Made by a program: the position numbers and the translations under genes. This document shows, in pieces, positions 31,476-41,951 of a stretch of 64,000 bases of DNA (position 1 is the first letter of the stretch; the number at the start of each line of letters is the position of its first letter). The notes beneath the pieces were generated by a model. The model saw nothing but the letters and a program-made list of their open reading frames with translations, was not told where the DNA came from and searched no databases. The DNA comes from Lentisphaeria bacterium (GTDB lineage: Bacteria; Verrucomicrobiota; Lentisphaeria; Victivallales; Victivallaceae), in the NCBI GenBank assembly GCA_022768375.1, contig JALEMG010000022.1, positions 1-64,000 on the forward strand, read 5' to 3'.

Positions 31476-33287
31476 TCATCCCTGCTTCAGGCGCCACAGC
31501 ACCACGGTGTTGGGACCGGGGGTGGAACTGATGATCTCGTAGTCGCCGAAGCCCGCCGGCACCAGTGCGCACTGCAGCCGGTCGATCACCGTCTGTTTGG
31601 ACGGATCGCTCTTGCTGCGGATCGTCACGCGCTTGCCCACGGTCAGCGTGAGCGCCTGCAGAAACTTGCCCTGCGTGGTGTATTCGCCGCGCTCGTTGAA
31701 GTGGATCCGCTCGATCTCGAACGGCATCTGCGGCAGCGTGGCGAAGCGGTCCATGGAGTATTCCTTGTTCCAACTGACCACTTTGGCCCGGGGTTTGAGG
31801 TTGTCCCGGACGTAACTGGCCCGGCAGCCCTTGTCGATGTTGAAGTACCGGTCGAGGTGCATTTTCATCGGCTTGCCGGTCATCGTGCCCTTCACGTCGT
31901 CCCAGGTCGGCCGCATGAAGTCGTATCCGAAGAAGGAGTATTCACCGCCGGCCGCGTTGCCGCAGGTGTCCATCTCCAGCACCATCTGATACCCGCCGTG
32001 GCCGTGCGTGGTGCCTTCGGGGATCAGGAAAAGGTCGCCCACGTTGGTGTCCCAGTTGGCGATGAAGTCCTGCCAGTTGGGAATGGGTTTCTGCTCCGCC
32101 CACGATTTCCGGCAGAGTTTTTCCCACTCCTCGAGACAGGCGTCCTCCTTGAATCCCATGTGGGTGTTGGCGCCCTGATAGGCTTCGACGATGTAGTAGG
32201 TCTCGTAACGGCCCAGCGGCTCGTTGAAGTGGCGCTTGACATACTCGGTGCCGGGATGGTTGTGGATCGGCATGCTGGTGCGTTCCGCCGGCTGTCGGTC
32301 CGGGAAGTACCCGTCGTCCAGCCAGATCTCCACCGGGATGAGTCCGGGATAGTTGGTGTTGCTGAAGTGACCGACCAGCGCGTCGCCGTGATCTTTGAGC
32401 AAATTCACGATGGGCATGTCGAACTTCACGTCTCCGGCTTCCACCAGCAGCGCCAGGTCCGCTCCGGCCAGCCGGTTCCAGGCGTTGTTCCGCAGTCCCG
32501 GGATATCCCAGAGGTCGCGGTAGCGGTACGCGCCCCACGGTCCGGGGGAGTAGGTGCGGATCTGTTTCAGCGGCTGGGCGGCCAACTGCTTCAGCACTTC
32601 GCGGTAGCAGGCCTGCGTGAGCAGTTTGATGTCATCCAGTTTGATCGCCTCGCCGTAGAAGGCGGCGCCGTCGATGATCCGCTCCTTGTGCCGCTGCATG
32701 ATGTAGAAGTCGCAGTAGTAGTACTCCTTCCAGAAGTAATCCTTGCGGGGCTCGGGGCTGTCGAAGGGGATCAGCGTTCCGGTCCACATTTTCCACAGCA
32801 TCGGGTCCGCCGTGTGGTCGAGGTACACCAGCATCCCCTCGTCCGCGAACGCCGCGCCCGGACCGGTGACGATAACGGTTTTGCCCGCTTTGACCAGCGC
32901 GGCGATTTCGGCTTTGACCTGAGCGACCGCCGCCGGAGCGGTGTAGTCCGCCAGCGTCTCGCCCTCATTCACCCGGCCGAACGCCGGTTCGTCGGTGATC
33001 CACGGGTGCTTCTGCTCCATGATCTCCTTGAAGGGCTTGTAGAATTTCGACGCGGAAACGCTCACCGCCTCGCGGCCGGCTTTGGCCAGTTCCGCGCTCA
33101 GACGGGCCGCGACGCCGGGATAGTCCACTCCGTACCAGCCGTCGCAGCGGATGACCTGATACCCGCCGGAGACCGCCGCCGCCGCGATTTCGGCGAACGC
33201 CTGCCCGCCGCGGTAGATTTCCTTTTGCATGGCTCCGGACAGTTCCACCCGGTTTTCCGTGTTGGCGCGATTTTCGTAGATCGGCAT
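31476..33287 (-). CDS. Class I mannose-6-phosphate isomerase-like protein with degenerate kinase-like N-terminus
   Basis: The 603-residue protein has two parts. Residues 1-190 look like a nucleoside/uridine-kinase fold (YQVIRCDGWYGVDYPGVAARLSAELAKAG, TVIVTGPGAAF) with the usual P-loop replaced by DGWYGVDYPGV, so ATP binding is doubtful. From about 290 on, cupin-type segments follow: TSMPIHNHPGTEYVKRHFNEPLGRYETYYIVE, VGDLFLIPEGTTHGHGGYQMVLEMDTC. These give the His/Glu metal site of type I PMI proteins. It probably isomerises or senses a sugar phosphate. It is divergent from an XRE-cupin regulator gene. Confidence 0.68.
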   Translation of the reverse strand: MPIYENRANTENRVELSGAMQKEIYRGGQAFAEIAAAAVSGGYQVIRCDGWYGVDYPGVAARLSAELAKAGREAVSVSASKFYKPFKEIMEQKHPWITDEPAFGRVNEGETLADYTAPAAVAQVKAEIAALVKAGKTVIVTGPGAAFADEGMLVYLDHTADPMLWKMWTGTLIPFDSPEPRKDYFWKEYYYCDFYIMQRHKERIIDGAAFYGEAIKLDDIKLLTQACYREVLKQLAAQPLKQIRTYSPGPWGAYRYRDLWDIPGLRNNAWNRLAGADLALLVEAGDVKFDMPIVNLLKDHGDALVGHFSNTNYPGLIPVEIWLDDGYFPDRQPAERTSMPIHNHPGTEYVKRHFNEPLGRYETYYIVEAYQGANTHMGFKEDACLEEWEKLCRKSWAEQKPIPNWQDFIANWDTNVGDLFLIPEGTTHGHGGYQMVLEMDTCGNAAGGEYSFFGYDFMRPTWDDVKGTMTGKPMKMHLDRYFNIDKGCRASYVRDNLKPRAKVVSWNKEYSMDRFATLPQMPFEIERIHFNERGEYTTQGKFLQALTLTVGKRVTIRSKSDPSKQTVIDRLQCALVPAGFGDYEIISSTPGPNTVVLWRLKQG

Positions 33288-33357
33288 TTTTTCTCTCTCC
33301 TGTTGTAGGGTTGACCGATGTAGGTTTTTATCGAACGATTGTTCACTTCACGGCGAT

Positions 33358-33386
33358 ACTATACTCCGTCTTTGTCCGTTTGTCAA
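33358..33386 (-). promoter_or_regulatory. Promoter of the kinase/cupin isomerase gene
   Basis: Minus-strand TTGACA, 17 bp, TATAGT; 52 bp from the divergent promoter. Confidence 0.78.
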
Positions 33387-33437
33387 TGAGATCTGCGCAT
33401 AAAAACCGCAAAAATCCGCCAAAAAATCCGTTTCCGA

Positions 33438-33466
33438 TTGTAAAAGCGGGCAACCGGCACTATATT
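33438..33466 (+). promoter_or_regulatory. Promoter of the XRE-cupin regulator gene
   Basis: TTGTAA, 17 bp, TATATT, 37 bp before the ATG at 33504. Confidence 0.72.
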
Positions 33467-33503
33467 ATCAAGGTAGAACGGTCGAAGGAAAGGAGTGTGA
33501 CCC

Positions 33504-34061
33504 ATGGGCGCTGGTGATGTGAAAGTCGGGGCGCGGCTGCGCAATCTGCGTCAGCGGAGCGATATTTCCCTGCGGGAGTTGGCCCGCCGTACCGACATTT
33601 CGGTCAGTTATCTCTCCGGGATCGAAAAGGACAACGCCTCGCCCACGCTGGCTACGCTGCGCCGCATCCTCATCGCCCTCGGGTCGAACTTCCCGAGTTT
33701 CTTCGGCGACGAGTGCGCGAACGACGAAAAATACATTTTCCGCAAAAGCGGCATGAAAACCGTCATGAACGAGGATCGGGAGTACACATTCGTCCTGCCC
33801 CAGCGTTCGGACGTGCATCTGGAGATGATGGACGAGAACTATTTCTCCAGCGCCGCGACCCCGGAATTCGAGGTCATGGAGCATGACTTCGCCGGATATG
33901 TCGTCTCCGGCACCATCACGGTGGAGATCGACGATTCCGCGCCGGTGCGTCTCTCCTGCGGCGACGCGTTTCACGTGCCGCAGGGGGTGCGGATCCGCGG
34001 TTACTGCCGCGAGGGGGAACGGGCCCGGCTGCTCACCGTCCACTATCCGGTGAAGAACTGA
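33504..34061 (+). CDS. XRE-family regulator with C-terminal cupin domain
   Basis: A 185-residue transcription factor. Residues 8-65 form a helix-turn-helix (VGARLRNLRQRSDISLRELARRTDISVSYLSGIEKDNASPTLATLRRI). Residues 90-185 form a cupin that should bind a small effector (AGYVVSGTITVEIDDSAPVRLSCGDAFHVPQGVRIRGYC). This layout is typical of regulators of sugar, amino-sugar or polyamine metabolism. The divergent neighbour with another cupin domain is its likely target. Confidence 0.9.
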   Translation: MGAGDVKVGARLRNLRQRSDISLRELARRTDISVSYLSGIEKDNASPTLATLRRILIALGSNFPSFFGDECANDEKYIFRKSGMKTVMNEDREYTFVLPQRSDVHLEMMDENYFSSAATPEFEVMEHDFAGYVVSGTITVEIDDSAPVRLSCGDAFHVPQGVRIRGYCREGERARLLTVHYPVKN

Positions 34062-34304
34062 TCTCACATCGGCGTACCGCATCCCCCGGGGGACAAATCT
34101 CTCCGGAGGGCAAACGGAGGGCGCCACGCCGGGAATTTCCCGCCGATTTCCCGCCGCCGCGCCGGAATTTCCGCCGGGTGTCCGTTTGCATACCGACCGG
34201 ACGGCGACGCCGCGGTCGGCCGTCCGTCGTCCGGGGGAAGTTTTGCGGGGCGTTCTTCGGGCGTCCGGGGAACGGAAATACCGCTTTTTTTCTTAAATGA
34301 AACC

Positions 34305-34333
34305 TTGACTTTGCTTCGGTTCGGGAGTATATT
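34305..34333 (+). promoter_or_regulatory. Promoter of gapA
   Basis: TTGACT, 17 bp, TATATT. The 65-nt leader contains four ACAAT repeats before the ribosome-binding site GAAGGAG. Confidence 0.8.
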
Positions 34334-34389
34334 AGGAGGACAATGAGGCTGGAAGGCAGACAATGCCAAACAATCAAACCAAACAATGA

Positions 34390-35409
<1,020 letters not shown>

Positions 35410-35433
35410 CTTGAGTCGCAGACGACGATCCCG

Positions 35434-35469
35434 AAAGGGCGGGCAGGAACGCCCGCCCTTTCTTTTTTT
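35434..35469 (+). terminator. Intrinsic terminator between gapA and pgk
   Basis: A perfect 11-bp stem AAAGGGCGGGC / GCCCGCCCTTT with a 6-nt loop, then CTTTTTTT. No promoter is seen between it and pgk, so pgk is probably expressed by partial readthrough. Confidence 0.9.
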
Positions 35470-35498
35470 CAAGAACAACTCAACGCAAGGAAACGATC

Positions 35499-36749
35499 AT
35501 GGATAAGAAAACTCTCCGCGACATCGACCTCAAAGGCAAACGCGTGGTCATGCGGGTCGACTTCAACGTGCCGGTCAAAAACGGCGTCATCACCGACGAC
35601 ACCCGGATCAAGGGTGCGCTGGCTTCCATCAACTACGTTCTGGACAACGGCGGCAGCCTGGTGCTGATGAGTCACCTCGGCCGCCCGGACGAGAAGGGCA
35701 TCACCGCCGACACCACGCTCAAGGTCGTGGCCGATCATCTGGCCGAACTGCTGAAGAAGCCGGTGAAGTTCGTGCCCGACTGCGCCGCCGCCGACGCGGA
35801 GGCCGCCGCGCTCAAGCCCGGCGAGATCCTCATGCTGGAGAATACCCGCTACCACAAGGAGGAGCAGGCCAAACTCAAGCAGAAGGACGGGCAGAGCGAC
35901 GAGGAGTTCAAGGCCGCCAAAGCCGCGCTCAAGGAACAGCAGAAGGAACTGGCGAAAAAACTCGCGTCCTACGGCGATGTCTACTGCAACGACGCGTTCG
36001 GCACGGCGCACCGCGCCCACGCCTCCACCGCGGTGATCACCAAGTACATGAATGGTCCCTGCGTGGCCGGGTTTCTGATGGAGAAGGAGATCGCCTACCT
36101 CGGCAGCGCCGTGGAAAATCCGGTCCGTCCTTTCGTCGCCATTCTCGGCGGGGCGAAAGTCTCCGACAAACTGGCCGTGGTCCGCAATCTGCTGAGCAAG
36201 GTGGACACGCTGATCATCGGCGGCGGCATGGCTTACACCTTCCTTGCCGCGCAGGGGCACAAGATCGGCAACTCCCTCTGTGAAGCCGACCAGATGGACT
36301 ACGCGCGGGAGATGATCGCCGACGCCGCCAAACGGGGCGTGAAACTGCTGCTGCCCGTGGACAGCGTCGAAGCGGACAAATTCGATCCCGAAGCCGCCAG
36401 CAAAATCGTGGGGCAGGATATCGACGACAACTGGATGGGGCTCGATATCGGTCCCGAGACGGTGAAACTCTACGGCGACGCCATCAAAGTTGCCAAAACG
36501 GTGGTCTGGAACGGTCCGATGGGATGTTTCGAGATGCCGAAATTCGCCAACGGCACGTTCGGCGTCTGCAAGGCGGTGGCCGAGGTCAAGGCCAACGGCG
36601 GCGTCTCCATCATCGGCGGCGGCGACAGTGTTTCCGCGGTGAAAAAATCCGGTCTCGCCGACAAGATGAGCCACATCTCCACCGGCGGCGGCGCTTCGCT
36701 GGAGTTTCTTGAGGGCAAGGAACTGCCCGGCGTCGCGGCGCTGAACTGA
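35499..36749 (+). CDS. pgk: Phosphoglycerate kinase
   Basis: The 416-residue enzyme makes ATP from 1,3-bisphosphoglycerate. Family marks are [26 protein letters not shown] (substrate arginine), [40 protein letters not shown] and the nucleotide loop [13 protein letters not shown] charged insertion ([24 protein letters not shown], about 128-152) is somewhat longer than in many homologues. Glycolytic partner gapA lies directly upstream. Confidence 0.98.
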   Translation: MDKKTLRDIDLKGKRVVMRVDFNVPVKNGVITDDTRIKGALASINYVLDNGGSLVLMSHLGRPDEKGITADTTLKVVADHLAELLKKPVKFVPDCAAADAEAAALKPGEILMLENTRYHKEEQAKLKQKDGQSDEEFKAAKAALKEQQKELAKKLASYGDVYCNDAFGTAHRAHASTAVITKYMNGPCVAGFLMEKEIAYLGSAVENPVRPFVAILGGAKVSDKLAVVRNLLSKVDTLIIGGGMAYTFLAAQGHKIGNSLCEADQMDYAREMIADAAKRGVKLLLPVDSVEADKFDPEAASKIVGQDIDDNWMGLDIGPETVKLYGDAIKVAKTVVWNGPMGCFEMPKFANGTFGVCKAVAEVKANGGVSIIGGGDSVSAVKKSGLADKMSHISTGGGASLEFLEGKELPGVAALN

Positions 36750-36765
36750 CCTCGTCAGATACGGA

Positions 36766-36818
36766 GGCGGGAGAGGATGAACTTCACAGGGGGGAAGGGG
36801 TCTCTCTCCCGCCGTTTT
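36766..36818 (+). terminator. Terminator after pgk
   Basis: A 10-bp stem GGCGGGAGAG / CTCTCCCGCC with a long loop, then GTTTTCT. The neighbouring bases (to 36940) repeat related purine-rich segments such as GAAAGGGGAGCGG and GAAAAGGGCG. Confidence 0.6.
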
Positions 36819-36948
36819 CTGTCTTTGGCGGCGTTCCGAAAGGAAACGGTTCGCATTCCCTGAAAGGGGAGCGGTGCCGGACCCCGAACGGGAGCAATCC
36901 GCTTCCCCTGAAAAGGGCGTGAGGTCGGGAGAGGGAAATTTTAAGACA

Positions 36949-37818
36949 ATGGACTGGATCGATCTGCACACTCACAGCACGGCGTCCGACGGGACGTTCA
37001 CTCCGGCGGAGTTGTTTGCCTCGGCGGTGGAGGTGGGTTTGCGGGCGGTGGCGCTGACGGACCATGACACGGTGGACGGGCTGGCGGAGTTTCTGGACGC
37101 GGGCCGGGGCCATCCGGAGTGCGAAGCGGTGCCGGGGGTGGAACTGGCCTGCACACTGTGCGACCGGGAGATCCATCTGATCGGGCTGTTCATCGACCGG
37201 CGCAGTCCGGCGCTGGGAGCGTTTCTGGAGCGATGCCGACGGGAGCGGGCGAGGCGGAATAAAGACCTTTTTCTGAAACTCAGATTTCTGGGGTACGAGT
37301 TGTCGCCGGAGATGCCGGAATTTGCCTCCCGTCCGCTGGACGCCGTCGGGCGGCCGCATTTTGCGCGGGCGCTGGCGGCGCGGTACGGATTCGCCTCCAA
37401 TCAGGCGGTGTTCGACAAACTGCTGGGCGCCGGGAAACCGGCGTGGATACCCCGGAAACTTCCGGCCCCGGAGGAGGCGATCGCCGCCATTCACGCTTCC
37501 GGCGGCGTGGCGGTATGGGCGCATCCGATCCAGCGGGACGGCCGCGACCGGGCGAACCTGAACCGCTTCTGCCGGAAACTGGCCGGGTGGAAATTGGACG
37601 GGATCGAGGGGTATTATTCGCTGTTCAGCGCCCGGGAGACGGAACTGGTGACGGCGGCGGCGGCGGCGCACGCTCTGGCGCTGTCCGGCGGCAGCGATTT
37701 TCACGGGGAAAACACGCCGCTGCTGGTGCTGGGCTACGGCGCCGGGGGTCTGCGGGTCCCGCTGGAATTGTTGTATCAACTGAAGGAAAGGAGGCTGCGT
37801 TCTCACGATGATGAGTGA
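36949..37818 (+). CDS. PHP-domain phosphoesterase (RNase AM/YciV-like)
   Basis: The 289-residue protein has PHP metal motifs: DLHTHSTASDGTFTP, ALTDHDTVDGL, PGVELACT, AVWAHPIQ and a final GGSDFHGEN. This arrangement matches the YciV/TrpH group, which removes 3'-phosphates or acts as a 5'-3' exonuclease on RNA and pAp. The ATG at 36949 directly begins the metal motif region; an in-frame upstream ATG gives an unlikely extension. Its end overlaps the EamA gene by 11 bp. Confidence 0.88.
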   Translation: MDWIDLHTHSTASDGTFTPAELFASAVEVGLRAVALTDHDTVDGLAEFLDAGRGHPECEAVPGVELACTLCDREIHLIGLFIDRRSPALGAFLERCRRERARRNKDLFLKLRFLGYELSPEMPEFASRPLDAVGRPHFARALAARYGFASNQAVFDKLLGAGKPAWIPRKLPAPEEAIAAIHASGGVAVWAHPIQRDGRDRANLNRFCRKLAGWKLDGIEGYYSLFSARETELVTAAAAAHALALSGGSDFHGENTPLLVLGYGAGGLRVPLELLYQLKERRLRSHDDE

Positions 37819-38701
37819 TCGGATCAAGGGCTGTGTCGTCGCGGCGGTGGGTGCGGCGGCCTACGGATTGAATCCGCTGTTTTCCCTGCCGCTGTACGAA
37901 GCGGGATTCTCTCCCGTCAATGCGTTGTTCTACCGGTTTTTTCTGGCGGGAGCGATCGTCGGCGCGATGATCCGGCGGCAGGGCGGCCGGCTCCGGCCGG
38001 AGCCGGGGACCGGATGGGCGTTGTGCGGCGCGGCGGCGCTGATGATCGGTTCTTCCCTGACGCTGTTTTACGCTTACAACTATATGGCTTCCGGGATCGT
38101 CTCCACGCTGCTTTTTGTTTATCCGGTGGCGGTGGCGTCGATGATGACGCTGTTTTTCAAGGAGAAACCGTCTCTGGGCGTCGGCATCGGCGTCGTGTTG
38201 TCGCTGGCGGGGGTGGCGGTGCTGGCCGGAGGCGACTGCGACCGGCCTTTCGACTGGCGGGGGCTGACGCTGTCGCTGGCGTCGGCGCTGTTCTACTCGT
38301 TTTTCATCGTCATGGTGCGGGTGTCGCGTCTGCGGCAGGTGTCGGCGGAGAAGATCTCGTTTTACGCCATGATTCTGGGAGCGGGGCTGTTTCTGCTGCT
38401 GTCGTTCTGCACGTCCGGGCTGCCGGTGCCGCGGACGCCGCGGACCGTCGGGTGCGCGCTGCTGCTGGCGCTGCTGCCGACGGTGGTGGCGCTGGTGCTG
38501 ACCTCCCGGGCGATCCAGATCATCGGCGCGACGCCGGCGGCGGTGTTCGGCGCGCTGGAACCGGTGGTGGCGGTACTGTGCGGCATCGGATTTTTCCACG
38601 AAAAATTCACGCTCGCCATCGCCGCCGGGGTGGTGCTGATCGTCATCAGCGTCATGCTGACGGTTTTCAGCAGTTCCACCCGCGCAGTTCCACCGCGGTG
38701 A
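37808..38701 (+). CDS. EamA/DMT-family transporter
   Basis: The 297-residue protein has ten hydrophobic helices in two EamA repeats (about 5-135 and 150-285). Examples are AYGLNPLFSLPLYEAGFSPVNALFYRFFLAGAIVGAMI and GATPAAVFGALEPVVAVLCGIGFFHEKFT, the latter a family hallmark. It probably exports a metabolite. The GGAGG site lies somewhat far from ATGATG. The last 35 bp overlap the converging GH2 gene. Confidence 0.9.
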   Translation: MMSDRIKGCVVAAVGAAAYGLNPLFSLPLYEAGFSPVNALFYRFFLAGAIVGAMIRRQGGRLRPEPGTGWALCGAAALMIGSSLTLFYAYNYMASGIVSTLLFVYPVAVASMMTLFFKEKPSLGVGIGVVLSLAGVAVLAGGDCDRPFDWRGLTLSLASALFYSFFIVMVRVSRLRQVSAEKISFYAMILGAGLFLLLSFCTSGLPVPRTPRTVGCALLLALLPTVVALVLTSRAIQIIGATPAAVFGALEPVVAVLCGIGFFHEKFTLAIAAGVVLIVISVMLTVFSSSTRAVPPR

Positions 38702-41138
38702 CGGCGCGTCCGGGGGGGATGCCGACGGCGATTTCCGTGCGCTCCCCGGGGAGCAGGGTGACGAAGTTGTCGGAAAAGAACACTTCCCGTTCCGCAAATT
38801 CCGGCAGGGCGATCCGCACATGGAGCGCCGCCGCGGGGCCGCAATTGGCGAGGGTGACGATCGCGCGGCCTTCTCCGGCGGCGGCGACGGCGGCGGTCAC
38901 CCGGGACGGCGGCAGGGCAAAGGCGGTCCGGAAGTCCGGAACCCCGTAGAGCCGGGTGTTGACGAAGCGTGTCCGGTCGTCGTTGCCGGTGAATTTCAAC
39001 CGGACCAGCAGAATGCCGTCCGGGACCGTTTCCCGGTGAAAATCCATGACTTCCGTGGTTCCCACCGACCAGCAGCCGCGCACGCTCCGGCGGAGAATGG
39101 ATCGTCCGGAGCAGTCGAAAAGTTCCGCCTCCACCAGTCCGGCGCTCTCCCGGTCGCAGGTCACGAAGGTCCGGGCGGAAAACCCGGTGATGTCCACGCA
39201 CCATGATTCGTCGGCCAGCGAGACCAGGATCGGCGCGTTGGCTTTTTTCAGCGCGTAATAAGCCATTTTTGGCATGGAGTAGTAATCGACGATGCTGTAA
39301 GCGCAGGTCGGCCACGGTTCGTTGTACTGCCAGATGAAACAGCCCGAGGCGCGGGGCGCCATTCGCCGGTAGTGTTCCATGACGTAGGCGCAGGCGTCGG
39401 CCTGAGCGAACATGGACGCCTGACAGAATTGTTCCATGCCGGCGCAGGCGAATTTCTCCAGCGGCCGCCGCAGATCCCGCCGGTCGCCGTCCACGTCGTT
39501 GAAAAAGTGATAGCGCAGGGACTGTCCCTTTCCGGCGGAAATTTCCGATCCCGGGATGAATTTTTGCAGCGAGGCGAATTCCGGCATGCCGTTGCATCCG
39601 ATCTCGCTGGCCAGCAGCCGCCGGTGCCGGTTGTAGACGTGATGTTCCTGAAATGTCCACGGTCCGTGGTTGCGCTCCCCGGGCCGGGAAAGGTCGGGGC
39701 AGGAGACGTGATAGGGAATTCCGGGCGCGAAGCGCGCGGCCAGTTCCCCGTACTGGAGCAGCAGCGGGGAATCCGGGATCTCGCCGTAGTACTGCATCTC
39801 GTTGCCGCCGCAGAGCATGACGAGGGAGGCGAAGTTGCGGATCTTGCGCAGAACGGCTTCGCCCTCGCGTTTTTTGAATGCGAGATACGCCGCGTCTTTG
39901 GGGTAGTTGCTGCAGGCGTGCATGAATTCCTGCCAGACCATGACGCCGTGCCGGTCGCAGGCGGCGTAGAACGCGGCTTTTTCCACCATGCCGCCGCCCC
40001 AGATCCGAAACAGATTGAATCCCCCTTCGGCGGCAAGTTTCACCAGCCGGTCGTAGTCGGCCGCCGTATTGCGGGCGAACATCAGGTCCGCCGGGACGTA
40101 GTTCAGCCCCCGGGCGAAGACTTCCTGCCCGTTGAGAACGAACGTCAGCGGATACGCCCCCTCCGGCGAATCGGGATTGCGGCGCATGAGCAGTTCCTTG
40201 AATCCGGTGACGAATTCGGTGGTGTCGCCGTCGAGTTTCACCGCGATCCGGTAGAGGTCGGGGCGTCCGTATCCCGCCGGATACCAGCGGTGTAGTTCGG
40301 GGAGGGGAATGGTGACGGAACGGGCGTTGGGACCGGGCTCCAGCGGCAGTTGTGTGCGCAGACGGCCGTCGGGGCCGGAGAAATTCTCCGGGGTGACTGC
40401 AACTTCCAGCGGGAGGACGGCTGCCGTCCGGGATTCCAGTTCCAGTTCCAGCGTCACCGCGCCGGTTCCGGCAACGGCCCGGCAGTCCCGGACCCGCGCC
40501 GTTTCGTAGCCGATCAACTCCACCGAATCCCAGATGGCGGCGGCGGCCATGCCCCGGGCCCAGTCCCAGCCGTAACTCATCTGCATCCGGTGGAATCCGG
40601 CGAACTCCGCCGCCTCCGACTCCCGGTGGTCGGGGGACGCCTGAGGCATCGGTTCGAAACCCACGGCCAGCAGATTCTCTTCGCCGGGACGGAGCATGTC
40701 GGTCACGTCGAACTCCGCCGGGATGAACATGCCCTTGTGATAACCGAGGCCCTCGCCGTTGAGAAAGACGCACGCTTCATAATCCAGCCCATGGAAACGC
40801 AGGATGATCCGGCGGCACCGCCGCCACGATTCCGGCAGAGTGAAGCGCTTGCGTAACGCCCAGGCGTGGTTTTCCGCCCAGCGGGTCCGGTCCAGATTGC
40901 GTCCGAAATACGGATCGTCGCAGAGGCCGTTCTCCATCAGGAACGTCCGGTCGCATCCCGGGATCGTGCCCCGCAGCCGGTCGCCCGGCGCGGCGTCGGG
41001 GCGAATGAAGTCCGAAAGGGACACGCATTCCATCAGCATGTCGCATTGCCGCCGCGGATCGTTCCGCCACGCCTTGTGGCGTGCCGTCGAGGTGAAATAA
41101 TCCGCTTCCCAGTCGTTTCCGTCCAGAATCAAATGCAT
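38667..41138 (-). CDS. GH2 beta-mannosidase-like glycoside hydrolase
   Basis: The 823-residue protein has the order of GH2 enzymes: a sugar-binding domain (TLPESWRRCRRIILRFHGLDYEACVFLNGEGLGYHKGMFIPAEFDVTDML), an immunoglobulin-like domain, and a TIM barrel. The barrel contains ARGLNYVPADLM, NLFRIWGGGMVEKAAFYAACDRHGVMVWQEFMHAC, the acid/base glutamate in MLCGGNEMQYYG and the probable nucleophile in LLASEIGCNGMPEF. It is closest to beta-mannosidases. There is no signal peptide, so it should act on imported oligosaccharides. It is last in the minus-strand cluster led by the AraC gene. Confidence 0.88.
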   Translation of the reverse strand: MHLILDGNDWEADYFTSTARHKAWRNDPRRQCDMLMECVSLSDFIRPDAAPGDRLRGTIPGCDRTFLMENGLCDDPYFGRNLDRTRWAENHAWALRKRFTLPESWRRCRRIILRFHGLDYEACVFLNGEGLGYHKGMFIPAEFDVTDMLRPGEENLLAVGFEPMPQASPDHRESEAAEFAGFHRMQMSYGWDWARGMAAAAIWDSVELIGYETARVRDCRAVAGTGAVTLELELESRTAAVLPLEVAVTPENFSGPDGRLRTQLPLEPGPNARSVTIPLPELHRWYPAGYGRPDLYRIAVKLDGDTTEFVTGFKELLMRRNPDSPEGAYPLTFVLNGQEVFARGLNYVPADLMFARNTAADYDRLVKLAAEGGFNLFRIWGGGMVEKAAFYAACDRHGVMVWQEFMHACSNYPKDAAYLAFKKREGEAVLRKIRNFASLVMLCGGNEMQYYGEIPDSPLLLQYGELAARFAPGIPYHVSCPDLSRPGERNHGPWTFQEHHVYNRHRRLLASEIGCNGMPEFASLQKFIPGSEISAGKGQSLRYHFFNDVDGDRRDLRRPLEKFACAGMEQFCQASMFAQADACAYVMEHYRRMAPRASGCFIWQYNEPWPTCAYSIVDYYSMPKMAYYALKKANAPILVSLADESWCVDITGFSARTFVTCDRESAGLVEAELFDCSGRSILRRSVRGCWSVGTTEVMDFHRETVPDGILLVRLKFTGNDDRTRFVNTRLYGVPDFRTAFALPPSRVTAAVAAAGEGRAIVTLANCGPAAALHVRIALPEFAEREVFFSDNFVTLLPGERTEIAVGIPPGRAVTAVELRGWNC

Positions 41139-41158
41139 GGCAGATCACAACTCCCGGG

Positions 41159-41935
<777 letters not shown>

Positions 41936-41951
41936 GACAGGTTGTCCTCCG

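Noticed and set aside
27590-31531. 1313-codon plus-strand open frame
   Set aside because: It runs through the NSS transporter and glycosidase-like genes in antisense and gives no recognisable protein.
38362-40773. 803-codon minus-strand open frame
   Set aside because: Alternative frame of the GH2 gene and antisense of the EamA gene; no domain similarity.
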